Assembly (NCBI GenBank): GCA_030268105.1 | Contig: BSDZ01000026.1 | Coordinates: forward strand, 376,001 to 440,000 | Reading direction: 5' to 3' | Origin: Volvox africanus | Lineage: Eukaryota; Chlorophyta; Chlorophyceae; Chlamydomonadales; Volvocaceae | DNA length: 64,000 bases | Shown: positions 1 to 12,300 of the stretch, one piece after another | Layout of the letters: each line of letters opens with the position of its first letter | How positions within the stretch are numbered: position 1 is the first letter of the stretch | Notes under the pieces: generated by a model | Databases searched by the model: none | Told to the model about the DNA's origin: nothing | What the model saw: the letters and a program-made list of their open reading frames with translations, nothing else | Translations under genes and position numbers: made by a program

Positions 1-281
1 TCCTCCAGGAACTTCGATAGGCGTCTGGACGGATATGGAATAGAGTAGTGCTAAGGTTAGTTAGCTGTATGCATGTGTGTAAAAGCTGGATGATGCCGCG
101 GGACCGGTCAACAAAGCATATTGATCTTGACGAGCGAGCGACAGGACGCGGCATATCAATACCCGCGTGGTAACAAATGCCCATAATAATATGCTAATGC
201 CCACCATAATCTGCTAATACCATCATCTGCTACCACGCGCGTGTTGGTGTGCAACTTCCCGCCGCTCGTCTCTTTAATCGT

Positions 282-587
282 CTATCGGATAGGACGCGCA
301 CGTGGGGCCTGCATGAAAGCCTTGATTAAGATCAAGAGTGGGTTGATTGCATGGACAAAGATGACATACATATATGTTTTGTGCTGCAAAGCTTGGCTTA
401 TAATCGGCCTGCCCATCTTCAGCGCGTATCCGCACCTTGCGACCATTTGCTCTATCGCGACCATCTGCTCCTCATGCTGCTGTATCAGCCGCAAGTTTTG
501 CTGTTGTTGTCGCTGCAGCAGAATTATCATCGTAGCCAAGGTATCTTGATGCGCTTTTGGGCGCGGCGCATTTGATGAGCCGGCCAT
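282..587 (-). pseudogene. Possible retroelement gag N-terminal fragment
   Basis: The minus-strand frame starts at an ATG in good context (bases before it read tgcc) at 587. It encodes about 50 residues rich in Gln, Arg and Met, with a heptad-like stretch (LLQRQQQQNLRLIQQHEEQM) that suggests a coiled coil. Such short Gln-rich coiled starts are common in gag-like proteins of plant and algal LTR retroelements, which is the only basis for the call. After about residue 55 the frame turns into a hydrophobic, non-gag-like composition, so the fragment seems truncated. It could also be the first exon of an unrelated coiled-coil gene running left out of the window. Confidence 0.25.
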
Positions 588-2449
588 GGCAGCTATCGAA
601 AAAGGAAAAGGACACGGGCGTCATGGCTGATAACTAGCGAGCCATAACAAAACACGAAATCCTAGTTTTTCATCCCCTGCAAATCACGATACTGGGCACT
701 CCCCTACCATGACGTAGTTGAACGCTAATTTGAAGCTGATAACAGACACGCAAGCCGGACCGTTAATCACATCCTCAAGCTAGGGCAACTTACATGCAAG
801 GCGACACCTTCATAATTGTCAGCGTTGCCAAATCAACTAGGTGCATTAGAAATGCGCTAGTTCAATGATGATAAGGAATGCAAGGAGCGCGGGAAAACCA
901 ATTCAAACAGCGCTTTTATGTCGCATGATATCCTCTCATACGTTGCAATCCCCGACATAGTGGATATGGTTAGTGCATGGAGCGCGGAAGAAATGGCTTC
1001 TTACTTCCGTTGCGTTGCAAGTGTCGTCAGATGCAGAGCGAGTCCACGGTCGGTCCGAACGATGTCAATACTTGAGGAAATAATATATTGATAGTATTAG
1101 ATTGACCAAAAGGTCCTTGTCGTTTTTTCTAAAAGAAGAGCACCCCTTATAGCAACTTCGGCTTGTACGGCGGCGACGCGCTTGTACAAGGCTGCTCTTT
1201 ATCAACACTACCCTTTCTGGGGGAGCCCCAAGCATGCCCTTGAAACTTGGCGTTTGACTTCTTAGGTGAGTCACAAAGACAGCAGTGTGGGTCGTTGGCG
1301 TTGTGGGACATGAATTCAACAACCTGAATTCAACCGTGACATATCCTTGTACCAGCCAGTATTAGGTGTTGTGAAACGTCCAATTTTTCAATCCCGGCAA
1401 CATAACGTTAAAGTTCTATGCCCAGGTAAACATGTACCAAGGATAAGCTCTCATTGAGATATAATTCATTTTACTCGACATGAAACCCTCATCAGATTGC
1501 TAATGTGGCGCCTTGCTGTATTCACCCCTGATGATCCCCCGATTCCTTGAATTGCGGAAAGGGAGATTGAGCTTGATATCACATGTGATACACGGCACGA
1601 AAATTGCCCTATCTGGCTGCGCCAAAAAGGTCCATTGATTGGTCATAATAGAGGGAAATGAAAGAAAGCAACCAGCGACATCCTCGCAGGGCGCACATGT
1701 TTAGGCCCATGGGTCAACAATGCGTCATCAACAGCAGATATCTCTAGGCATCAATTTGACTGGATCTAAAACAAGGAATGAACCCTGTGAATGGCCTAAG
1801 CGTTCGTTTTTCCGCGTCGTCCTTCCTTCGGTTTGTCCGATGCTTATAGCACCTCTCGCAAACGCACTGCTTGACGATCCACCTCACATGCGTGTCACTC
1901 GGCCATTCCGCATTTTAAACAGAAATGTAAGGCTGCTGTCCATAACAAGCCCAATAACGTTCCCGATGAACTTGAATTCATAGCACATACACGGGGCCTC
2001 AAAGTAGTCAGGTCCACAAGTATCCTTTCATCAACCTCGCGAAACCGCTGTTTATATCATATAACACAATCAAAGTTGGCGGTTCCATTTGTTCTGAGGT
2101 ACGAGTTGTGGCCCTGAACAATGAAAACTTAGCCAAACAGCTTGACTCATGTCGCAGTCCCGGCCGTTCCAGGCAGCGACTTGTAGTGTATTACAAAGCC
2201 AGCCTAAGTAAATGATTGTACTTCCCGAAATGGCGAGAAACGCCTGCAAGTAGACGAGGTATCATATTACATGGCAGGTAAACGCGATTTAACGCATGAT
2301 ATAATGAGTTTGGCATCCATCGCCTTTGGAATGATGTTAAATGCAAAATAATCCTACATCTGGTGGATACTTCGCTGAGCTAGCAGCAGATCAATTGGCA
2401 TTCTTTGTATGGGAGCTGCGGCTTTGATCAAACCAGGTCACACGTAACG

Positions 2450-2795
2450 TTTTTCGTTAGAGCGTGTGAAAGCCCCGGATGCCTTGCGAGGAGGCTCAGC
2501 GGAGACCCCTCAGGGATGACAGCGATGCTCGCGGCATCCTTTGGCATCCTGCATCATAAGAGGAGACAATGCTGACATAGGATGCTGAGAGAGAAACAAA
2601 GCACAGAATGACTCCACAATGATGAAAGGTTCGTCTCTGGTATATAAGCCCCTTATGGTACCCAGTGACCTATCGGCTTCGAGAAGCCCGTAGCACGTGG
2701 AGAAGGCTAGGGGTTCGGTTCAACGATTCCTAACGATCAAGTTCGCTACGATTCTTGTCAACGCCCCCGCGATTTTGTGACAACTAACAATAAAA
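2450..2795 (+). repeat. LTR-like patch with TATA box
   Basis: This patch has the composition of an LTR U3-R-U5 segment. A TATA-like tatataag lies at about 2640, followed by a GC-richer stretch and then a segment ending near gtgacaactaac. No second copy and no internal retroelement gene lies next to it in a consistent orientation, so a solo LTR or an ordinary promoter are equally possible. Confidence 0.2.
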
Positions 2796-3752
2796 CAATT
2801 GAGACTTTTTCATACCTTGAACACAAAATTTTTTTCAAAGATATAAATTTTGGAAATTATTCCGTAGGTTCGTTAGAAATGCTAAATCAATTAACGTGTT
2901 ATTTGATTTAGCTGGCCTGTTTTCCAGTATGTGATTATCAGCTTGATAGAGCAAGTTTGTTGAGGAATAGAGAGTTGATCAGCTTTGATACGCTAGGAAG
3001 GCGTCTACCTCAGCCATACCCTCATGTACAACATTCAACCTTCATAATTGCAAGAGGATACCCTAAAGATATATAAAACTCATTAAGTTTTACATCACTA
3101 TTGACGGACATTGAGATAAGTCGGCCTTAAATACGGCTCACCTAGCGTTTCTCTACAAACTTAATGTTGCATACTGCAATTTTGCGCTTTGCCTCTTACT
3201 ATAGATATAGCACACAATCGTCTTTATCTGAGAATTATATGAGCTGTTGACAACGCTTCGGCAACCGGGTTGCGTCATGCAAATGTGAACAAGCTTTTGC
3301 ATCACCCAATTAGAAATACATGTACCTTTCTTTAAATTATATACATGTAATATTATACCCGCCTTCGAGTTTCCCAATTAAGGGTTCGAAGCGTGCAAAG
3401 TGCTGTTCTCTTAACTTTCCAAAGACACGGGCCTGGGTTGGCTCAAGGCTTACTTTTGGAAAGGCCGTATGAGTGTTACTTGTACAAGGGGTCCGGTGAC
3501 CGCGCATCGTTATGTCAACTATCTCTCATGGCTACTTGTTATGTCGGCATGGTTACTTCAAGGTCAAGCCATATCGCGGACCTTAAATCAAATTGACGAA
3601 TATTCATCCGATGGTAAGCTTGGTTGCAGATGATCAGCACAATGACTTCCTTTTTGACCCGGCTTTCACGCTATAACTCACGGCACCCACATGCCATTTA
3701 CGTGTTTACTTGACGATTATCTCTTGCCACACCGTGTGGTATATGCTTCTAG

Positions 3753-4290
3753 ACATTAAGCTGGTCGATGACTCAGGCAGACGGCCATTCCTTGCGCTCA
3801 AGGACACCACCAATGCAGCCAGCGATGCTGTACAGCGGCTGTACGAGCAAAGCGGCCAGTCATCAGCCATCGCATATCTCCTATTCACAGCTGCTATGCC
3901 TCTGTCGCTGGCAGTGGGTAAGTAAAGTGAATCTTGTGCATTTGCTACCAGGAATAGTGCGGCACCTCTGGGACCCACGGGGAGGGGGGTAAACCTGTAG
4001 TATCATGAGATGATTAGGATATCTAAATCTAACGTTAACTCGCGAGCTCTTTGTTGAGAGCATGATACAGCAAAAGAGCGGCAGGCGCGTCATTGAAATC
4101 TTTCGCACGGCCCGCGCACCCTACCTTACACATATACCTACTGCGTTCCCGGGATGCTGCAGGTTCCTCTAGTGCGCTTCTCCCCTTCCTGACACCAACG
4201 GTCCTTCGTCTCTACACGTCCCAGCCCACGCGTTGCAGCTCCCCTCTGGCCAGGCAACTGTACGACCTGTCTCAGGGGTTGTACAGAATC
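3753..4290 (+). CDS. Two joined orphan exons, unrecognised protein
   Basis: Exon one (about 3753-3917) ends at a strong GTAAGT donor with one base left over. Exon two (4163-4290, or to 4305) begins after ctgcag and restores the frame exactly. Together they encode about 100 residues: a charged segment (LVDDSGRRPFLALKD), a helical stretch, a hydrophobic run (AYLLFTAAMPLSLAVG), then ALLPFLTPTVLRLY and a Leu-rich tail. Composition and codon use look coding, but I do not recognise the family. No further exon with a matching phase was found on either side before the metallopeptidase at 5326. It may be the remnant of a gene, a piece carried by a retroelement, or part of a gene extending left. Confidence 0.4.
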
Positions 4291-4305
4291 GTAAGAATAA
4301 CGCAG

Positions 4306-5325
4306 GTACGATGGTGTGGATAGCAAAAGAGCGAGATGGTCGGAGAGCAAGCCAGAGAGGGGTTTTCGTCACGCGGGGTGAACCTACATATAATTGCTGC
4401 TCTCGCTGTTCGGCGTGTGACAGGGAATGGAACTTGTGTGATTGGTGGAAGACAGAATGGAAGCGGGAGTTTTTCATGGATGATTTCTGTGACCAGCTGC
4501 CGTAGGTGTGGATTTAACAGATAGAGATTCCTCGGGTAATCACCCTTGTTTTTATGTTTATTCGGGTAACGGTGTTGATGAAATCAGCAAAGCGCGGCCC
4601 TGCGCAGGCCGTTTTGTTATTGTTGATTCGATTCGGGAGATATGAAGGAAGAGAGAGGGGCGGGCAATACATCTACCAAAGAACAAATCAAATCTTGGAG
4701 CGGCCGAAGTTTAGCCGAAAAGTTGGATTTAGCATTTAGGACAGTCACTGTGCAACGGCGAATAAATGCTACAGCAAGCTCAAGTGGAGTCGGTGGACGC
4801 CATTTTGTCGTCGCCACAAGCTTTGGTCTGATAACGGAGCTGCAGCAGCCATCAGCCAACCGCGACTGATGCGCTTTCTAATTGCGTCCGCGAAAAACAG
4901 GCATTGAAGGCGCGATGGTGAGGAGTTAGATAGCGCCAAGCTACGATCACGAAGTAAAACCGCAAGCAGTGCGCGCAATTTGCTTGCAAAAACATTTCAT
5001 ATCGAACTGACGAATTGTCAAATACACCGATGAATAGACCGACCGATGCAGCTTCAAAGGCAATTGGTATGCACCGTCGGACCGAAACAGTTAAGACAAG
5101 CGACAAACCCCTAGCAGCAGGAGTTCAAGAGCGCGCGTTCACATCCGTGTCCGCGCACCCATATCGTTCGACACAAACCCAACTGCGGGTGTTAGTAGAG
5201 TGGCGCAGGCAAGACGGTGGTGTCTTCGCCAGACGTTTGCAGAATCCAGGCTGATTATCACCGGAGTTGTATTGTCGGACCCATGAAATTGCCGTCTGTA
5301 GGCCTGCCACTACGACGTCTTTCAG
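4306..5325. other. Non-coding gap before metallopeptidase exon
   Basis: No exon was identified here. The first visible metallopeptidase exon opens after the acceptor ending at 5325, with a stop codon upstream in its frame at 5299-5301. The missing signal-peptide exon of that gene should therefore lie in this gap or further left. I could not pick it out with confidence. Confidence 0.5.
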
Positions 5326-8300
5326 GCATTGGAGTCAACGTTCTCTTGGGTCCGTGACAACATCCCGCTGCAGCTGCAGGAGGTCCCAGGACAGCCCTGG
5401 GCCTCCGCCATGTGGCCCGACATGGCCAAGTACCCCGCACAGAGGCTGACTGCCGCGGTAGCAGACGCGCTGGCAGACCCCGCCAAGCTGGGCGACACTG
5501 CCCTGGTGCTGAACGCCAGCTGCGGCCTGTCCCCGCGCGACTTGGCCGCCCTGGTGCCGGATATCTCATCTGTCCTGAAGCAGCTGCATGCCGACCTGCC
5601 GCTGCTGCAGCGATTAGCGGAGAGCGCGCACGTGTCCCGCTGGTTGCCGTACACCTCCGTGAACGGCAATGGGCGTCGCCGGGCTTTGCTGGGAGGGCGG
5701 CTGGATCTTTACACCGAGTCTTGGGATAGCAGTCCACGGGACGACATGAATGGCGCATTACATAGCAACGGCGTCACCGAAGCCCTTCGCACAGCGCATA
5801 TGAGCGTGGATGGTATTAGGCCCCGACGGAGCGCGCTCACGCTGCCGTCCAACTTCAAGTACGCATTCCCGCCGTCCAACTTTGCCATTTCGCCCCCGGC
5901 GCTAATGTCACAGCTAATGGTTCCGCTGGTATTTCACATCATGCTTTACAAGGATGGCACCGGGACAGGTCCCGCAAAGTACGATCAGTCGTTGGAGTAC
6001 GTACAACGGCTGGTACGGGTAGCAAATTATATGGCGAAGCCCGCCAAAATCCAATTTTTTATCAAGGTAAGCTGGAACTCAACATCATGGATACCTTTTT
6101 ACGACTTTTTGGATATTAACGTATCGGATTTCAAACATAAACAAGGGTATGCTGCCTGTCCGTGGACTGCCAGTTGTATTCTTTTGTTGTAGTTTCTTTA
6201 TGCTGCCGGTATCCAGCCTCGCCTAGCTAGGCCGACTTGGTCGATTCCTCCAGGGAGGACTCCCCGTTGACTTCCCCATCTACCTCCGATGCTATAATAC
6301 CCTATACATGATATGGGGCACGAATTCCCATGATGATGAGTGATGGGTGATAAGAAACTAATTTCATAATTTTATCATCGAGATCGTGCCCTATATCGCG
6401 AAAGGGTTTTATAGCAGCGCAGATAGACCCTGTTATCGAACAACGAAACCAACAACGGGAATTTACAACTGCGAAGGGGAGAACCGGGAAAATAATGGAT
6501 CCAGCCATAGAAGCGCTGTGGAGCGCTGCGGATGGGGATGCATGCATGCACGGGGATCCTGGATGTCTGAAAAAAAGGATGGGTTTGTGCATCGAAGCAA
6601 ACAGAGAGAGGAGCCATGCTGTACAGTAAGTAGCTCTTTCAGGGTGTAAAAAAGAGGTGGACGCGGGCACCTCGCACCATCTGGCATCTGAAGTCCAATC
6701 TTGATTGCGAAACAATATATATAGTATAAACCTAATGATGAAGCTCCCGAAAGGACGCAGACGGGAAGTGTCGGACACATACATCAGCAGATAGAAGTTT
6801 TTTCGTCTGGACTTGGTTTCCCACGCGGGATCTGACAGCTACCACCACATTACTGTTTTTATACCTTTATTTCTAATACCCTAACCGTGCAGACGTAGCT
6901 TATGAGCTTTAATCAGTAATGAACCACGTCGAGTGAAGATATGAATCAACATCACGCACTGAAATGCAAATTGTACAAAAGTGTACAAGAAGAGGTGCTG
7001 CCCCTTCTCAAACCCGTCCTGATGTTTCCCATGCGCATGTTCGTGGACGCATGCAGGAGGTGCGCAACGATCCCGGCGCCTACCCCTACCTGCTGCTGAA
7101 TGACCGGGCCGCCTGGCTCAAGATTCCCCTCCAGACCTGCACGGGTACCTACTGCTTCACAGATTCTAACTTCATGTACACGTAGGTATCCATGTGCGAG
7201 CCAAGGGAGGGAGGGAGGCCGGGGAGGGAGACTGGCCCACGTGCAGGAACCATTTACCTGGTTATGCATTGCTCCTTGTGGCGGATATGCTGCAGTCCAT
7301 GTTGGGATACGTTACCCGTGCCGCCAGGCCTAGGGACCAGGAGGGCCCGATGAAGCTGAAGCTGAAGCTGAAGCTGGGGCAGGGATTGGACAAGGGAGTT
7401 AACTGGGTTCAACGAGAGGCCCCCTCCCTTAACTGTAACTTGTCTCTTCTGCCTTCCCCTCTTTTGGTGTCTGTGAACCAGGAGCGGCGGACTAAAAGCG
7501 CCACTTGCATTTACACTTACACTTGCATAATTGAGGCGACACGCCATTAAGGCGCTCTAAAAATTTACTTTACTGGTGAACTGGCAACTGGTTTGCAATC
7601 GTTGCGTTGAGGGTTCGTGTCAATAAAGTGTAAATGTTATTTATTGTTGTTGTTCATTATTTTTTATATTTATTGTTACATGCCGTTATGTATCCGCATC
7701 TTGTGCGCACGTCTGCAGGAGCGTTTCGGACTACCCGCGCAGTGTGAACGTCTTCATCGCCAGTGACTCGACTGCGGGTGTTCCGCTCGGTTACGCCTAC
7801 GTGGGCGGGTGAGGATAAGCACTGAAACCTTATAACCCAGTCCACCCCTCGAGTAGCTCTTAACCTATTCTGCAGTGGGATCGAGATCTTTGCCTCTTCG
7901 GCCCCCTCCGTCTTTATCTACCCCCTCCCCCCCCTTCCCCACCCCCTTCCCCTCCCCCTTCCCTTCCCCCTCCCTTCCCTCCCCCTCCCCCTCCCCCTCC
8001 CCCTCCGTCTCCCCCTCCCCCTCCCCCTCCTTCTCCCCCTCCCCCTTCCCCTCCCTCCCCTTCCCCCTCCCCCCCAATAGTACTAGCACCAGGATTTTTT
8101 TATTCGCCTTCCCCTTTCCCCATCAACCCGGCCCTCCCTTCCTCATCCTCCATTCATCAGATCGGATGTCTTCCCTGAAAATGGCCACGTGTTTGTCTCT
8201 TGGGACAGCCTGTCTTTCGACGGGTCTAACTCGTTGACATTATATGATGATGGCCCCAACACGCTACTTCACGAGCTCTTCCACCACTTTGGTCTGGACC

Positions 8301-9259
8301 ATCCCTTCGACCACAGCACTAGCATCACCGGCCAGTGCCAGGATGGAGACTACGTCATCGATACCCCGGCTTCCTTGTGTAAGTGTAAGGGGGGAACTTG
8401 AACTCGAACCGAACGGGGCATCACGCGCTATAGCTTGCACCCTGCTGTGATGCCGTAGTACGTGTCTGTCACTGCTGTTTCTGTCACTCCTTGGGAGCTG
8501 AATGGCCTTTGATTCGGTATTTTTTTATCTTGCAAACCGCATGAAAGGGTTGGCAGTGATGCTGGCAGGTGCGGACATCGAAGGGGCTCCCCACTTTACG
8601 AATGAAGTTGGACGTGATACAATCCCATTCCGGACATTTCCCTATTACGCTATACTTTCCAAGTGCACGCCCTGTGACGCCATGCCCTCTTGCGGTCTCA
8701 CAGATCCCATCAGCAGCAGTCGCTTCTTCGCAACCGCTCAGGCCTATTGCCTGGAGCTGTTCTGGGGGCAGTACGGCGGCGACTGGGACGCGACGTACAT
8801 CCGTTGGAGCAGTACATTGGGCATCCCGGACACCGACATGAACGCCTGGGCGGATAGCTGCCCGGCGCTCGCGGGGTACGACGAGTTGGGCAACTACATG
8901 ACGTACAACACGCCTGTGTGTTTTGCAGCCCTGGGCCACCTCACACCGGCACAGGTGCAGCGGGCGATGCTGATAACGTCGGAGCTGAACCCTGTTCTCT
9001 ACGCCTGGGGTCAGTACTACGCGCAGAATGCCGCGCCACCACCGCCTCAGGCTTCTCCGCCGCCCGCGCTATTCAACAACACTTGCAGAGTGAGTGCCAT
9101 TTGTTGCGGCTTTTGGCTCTCTCGTCCCGAGCACCAGAGGCCTGCGAACACGTAGCGCATCGAGCGGGAGATGCGCCATCTCTGCGTCGTCTGTCTGCCA
9201 TGCGCTTAGTTTCTCCGTGCATGCGTGCTTCCATCTATCTATTTATCTTTATCTATCTT

Positions 9260-9317
<58 letters not shown>

Positions 9318-12300
9318 AAAAGGACTTTTCTGGTGGAGTTATGGGTGTGAATTCTGCACTGAACTAGTTCTTATAAGCCCAAACAACCTGACAGCGTGAC
9401 GGCACGGGCCGAGTAAGTTCATGTGTGGTACGCATGTAAGCGATTCACCAGGTAGATCTCCCCCGCCCCTAGCCTCTGCGTCGTCATTCCGCCACTGCTT
9501 CACGGCCTTTCAATACCCCTTCTTACTAGGAGCGCCTCGACAGCAGTATCAGGCCTCTCTCGTCCTCCCTTCGTCCTGCCTCACCTGTTTACGTTTACAA
9601 GGGCTGTTACGTTAAGGGCCCCTCTGCATTCCACCTGGAAGTCTTGTCGACTTTCACTGACCCACCCCCTCTATCACCTCGTATATTTCATGGGATTCGC
9701 CAAGGCTCGTAATGAATTGCATTTCCATCCCTTCATTACCTTTATTTGATGATTTTCGTGGTTTAACGTTCCCGCGTCGTCACGATATCCGTTGCTTTGC
9801 CCCCTGAGCAGTCAACTGCAAAAAGCGCCTGCCCATGCAAGGCCGCCTGGCAGTACAATGGTATTCAGTACTCCTACTGCGATCGCACGGGGAGTACCAA
9901 CGCCCTAACGTGAGTCGTCGTCCATGGAGGGTCCTCTGTGGTTCCGAGCGCGCTACATCAGTGACCCGGTTGTGATGTGCTTGTCGTTGGGTATGTGTCT
10001 GCTGGGATTAATGATGCCGTGAACGAACAGACGAACGGATGGACGGACGGATGGACGGACAGACGTCCCAAATGCGCCGACGGGTGCATATTGGACCGTA
10101 ACCTACATCTGGACCCCGAGCCGCTGGGGCGCACAAAATCTGCCCGCACACGTACAGGCTCTAAGCGTATGCCGAAGCACCTGTTGGGGTGCTTGCCGCC
10201 GCTGCCGCTGCCGCTGCCGGCCGCAGGTGCGAAGTTCAGGACCCCAGCGCCTGTGCGGACTGCCTGGGGTCCTCAAGCCAGTGCATTCTCTCGTGTGCAG
10301 GTGGGCACAGTTTTGGGCTAATGCGGCGATGGCACATCCGCCTTGCAGCCGCACTTTCCCTCGCACACGTGCTTTTGGTGCCCTGTGATGCCTGCATCTG
10401 AGTACATGCATGAGGACCTACCAACGAACTGGTGTCTTATCCAATAACCCCCTACTTATTAGTGGAGCATGTCCGCCTCCTTGGTCTGTCAGTGCGCGGA
10501 GTAAGGCGGACTATCGGGGTGAAGGGCTGTCTTGGCAGTTAGCATGCCCTAGTGGTTGAGCTAAATTGCAGCGAAAGATCCAGATCCATAAAGAGAGCCC
10601 ATGTGTTGGTTCAGGCCCTGCCCTGATTAGGGATTTGGATTGCGTCTGCGATGCACCTTGACCGTACGTGCAGGTACGGCTCGGGTATGCAAACGGCCTC
10701 CAGCCCCCAACACGCGGATGCCGCCACCGCCACCACCACGCCCACCCTCGCCGCCGCCCATGCCGCCACCACCACCTCCACGTACCATTCCGTCGGCTTG
10801 CAAGGTACGTACCGCGGCTTCCTTGAACAGGGCGGAAAGGAGACCTAGTTCCTAGTTAGTTCCTAGATACAATCCCCCCATCCTAACATAACGTGGGAAG
10901 TACGGCCTTTTGAAATTCGTCTCCAGACTCTGCTGGTGCTTTGCGCTGGCGTGTGGAGGTTCTGTTGCTGGACCTGTTGCGCTTCCGTCTGCGTCCAGCA
11001 ACAGGGGATACAATCTGAGGCTCCGAAACAAGGCTTACCCGCTACTGCGGGTGGAAAACCTGTTGCTTTCGCGTGTCATAATCTCGCTCTCATTCCTCAC
11101 TCCATAATTGCTCGTCCAGCAGCAGAGCGCCGTACCCTATTGTCTCACTATAGGGTTTTACTATAGGATAACTACTATTACCATGTACGCATCAATGTTT
11201 TTGTTGCCGGTAATTCTTTGGCTATCATCATCCTGCGGCGTACGGCACATACCGCTTTGGCGATTTAGCAGCCTTGGAAGATCTCCTGATCTGACTACAG
11301 CGACCCTGAGTCTCCCACAGGCAGCGATTCATATTACTCGGGCGGCTGCGTCTCCGAATGTGCGCCTCCCTAAATTAGCATTTCCCATTTTCATCGTTTT
11401 TCATAAAATTTTCCATCAGTTTGTCAGTGACTTGAGTCTACTTAGCATGTTCAGGTTCTCCCGTACACATACAGTACTGTTGTGCTGATATATCTGAAAT
11501 AACTTTTGCATGTCATGATGACCTGCACAAGCACCCCCCGCAATGTCCCTTTGGGCACTGTTCCTTTCTTTCACTCTTGGGTTGGGTGTCTACGGGTTGT
11601 ATGTGTCCGGGATGGACCGGATGCTAGCCTTGAGTAGGCGCATATAACAAAGATACAACAGGACGTAACACAGAGCATGGATGCGGCGTGAAGCCATGGC
11701 GTGAGGTGATGCGGTGGTGCACCACGTCGCCCACGCGCGACAATGTGCAAATTATTGAGTTTGGGGACAACGCGCTTTCGAAGCTTCTGGAACCTAGATG
11801 CGATATTCGCCGTGGCTGATTGAAGCTGTTCTGATATCCTTCCTTTCTGTCCACGTAGAAGGCGAGATCTGGTTGCGATTGCCGAAGTACCTGGAGCTTC
11901 CGAGGATTGTACTACAGCTACTGCGCATCACCCCTCGACGATGGAGAGTTTTGGTGCGTCGCGCGTTGTAATGGAATGTGCGAATGAGATATTATTTTAA
12001 TTATATGCCGCCTCTGTTTCGCTAAGAGGAGATGCGGCCCTTCACGTACGCCAGGCGCCTTAGGTTTTCGCGCTTATGCATGCAGCTGGTTGCAGGAGGT
12101 CGATTCCGGGTTCTTAAAACCGGGAATTCTTATTTATTGATTCTACAGGCGGCACCCGAGGACCCCTGATCGATATTCGATGCAAATAAATCGCATCTAC
12201 GCATATGCGTCTAAGTGCTTCAAAGACGGCATTCGGAAGGGGGGGAGGTGTATACTCCCATCACCAGGTTGAAGCCAGAGGGAGCTGCGCTGACGGAGCA

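Larger units (their letters stand above)
1..3752. other. Mostly non-coding leading region
   Basis: I see no convincing spliced gene in this stretch. Open frames are short and lack family motifs. Two patches stand out and are listed separately: a minus-strand frame at 282-587 resembling the start of a retroelement gag protein, and an LTR-like patch at about 2450-2795. The rest is AT-rich, unique-looking sequence. It may be intergenic, or intron of a gene lying to the left. Confidence 0.5.

Noticed and set aside
5015..5254. ORF as the missing first exon of the metallopeptidase
   Set aside because: No signal peptide, and no donor giving the phase needed at 5326.
7865..8237. Gly/Glu-rich and Ser/Pro-rich ORFs
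   Set aside because: Low-complexity frames across the homopyrimidine tract, which lies in an intron.
9094..9399. ORFs containing Ile-Tyr-Leu-Ser repeats
   Set aside because: Products of the TCTA microsatellite.
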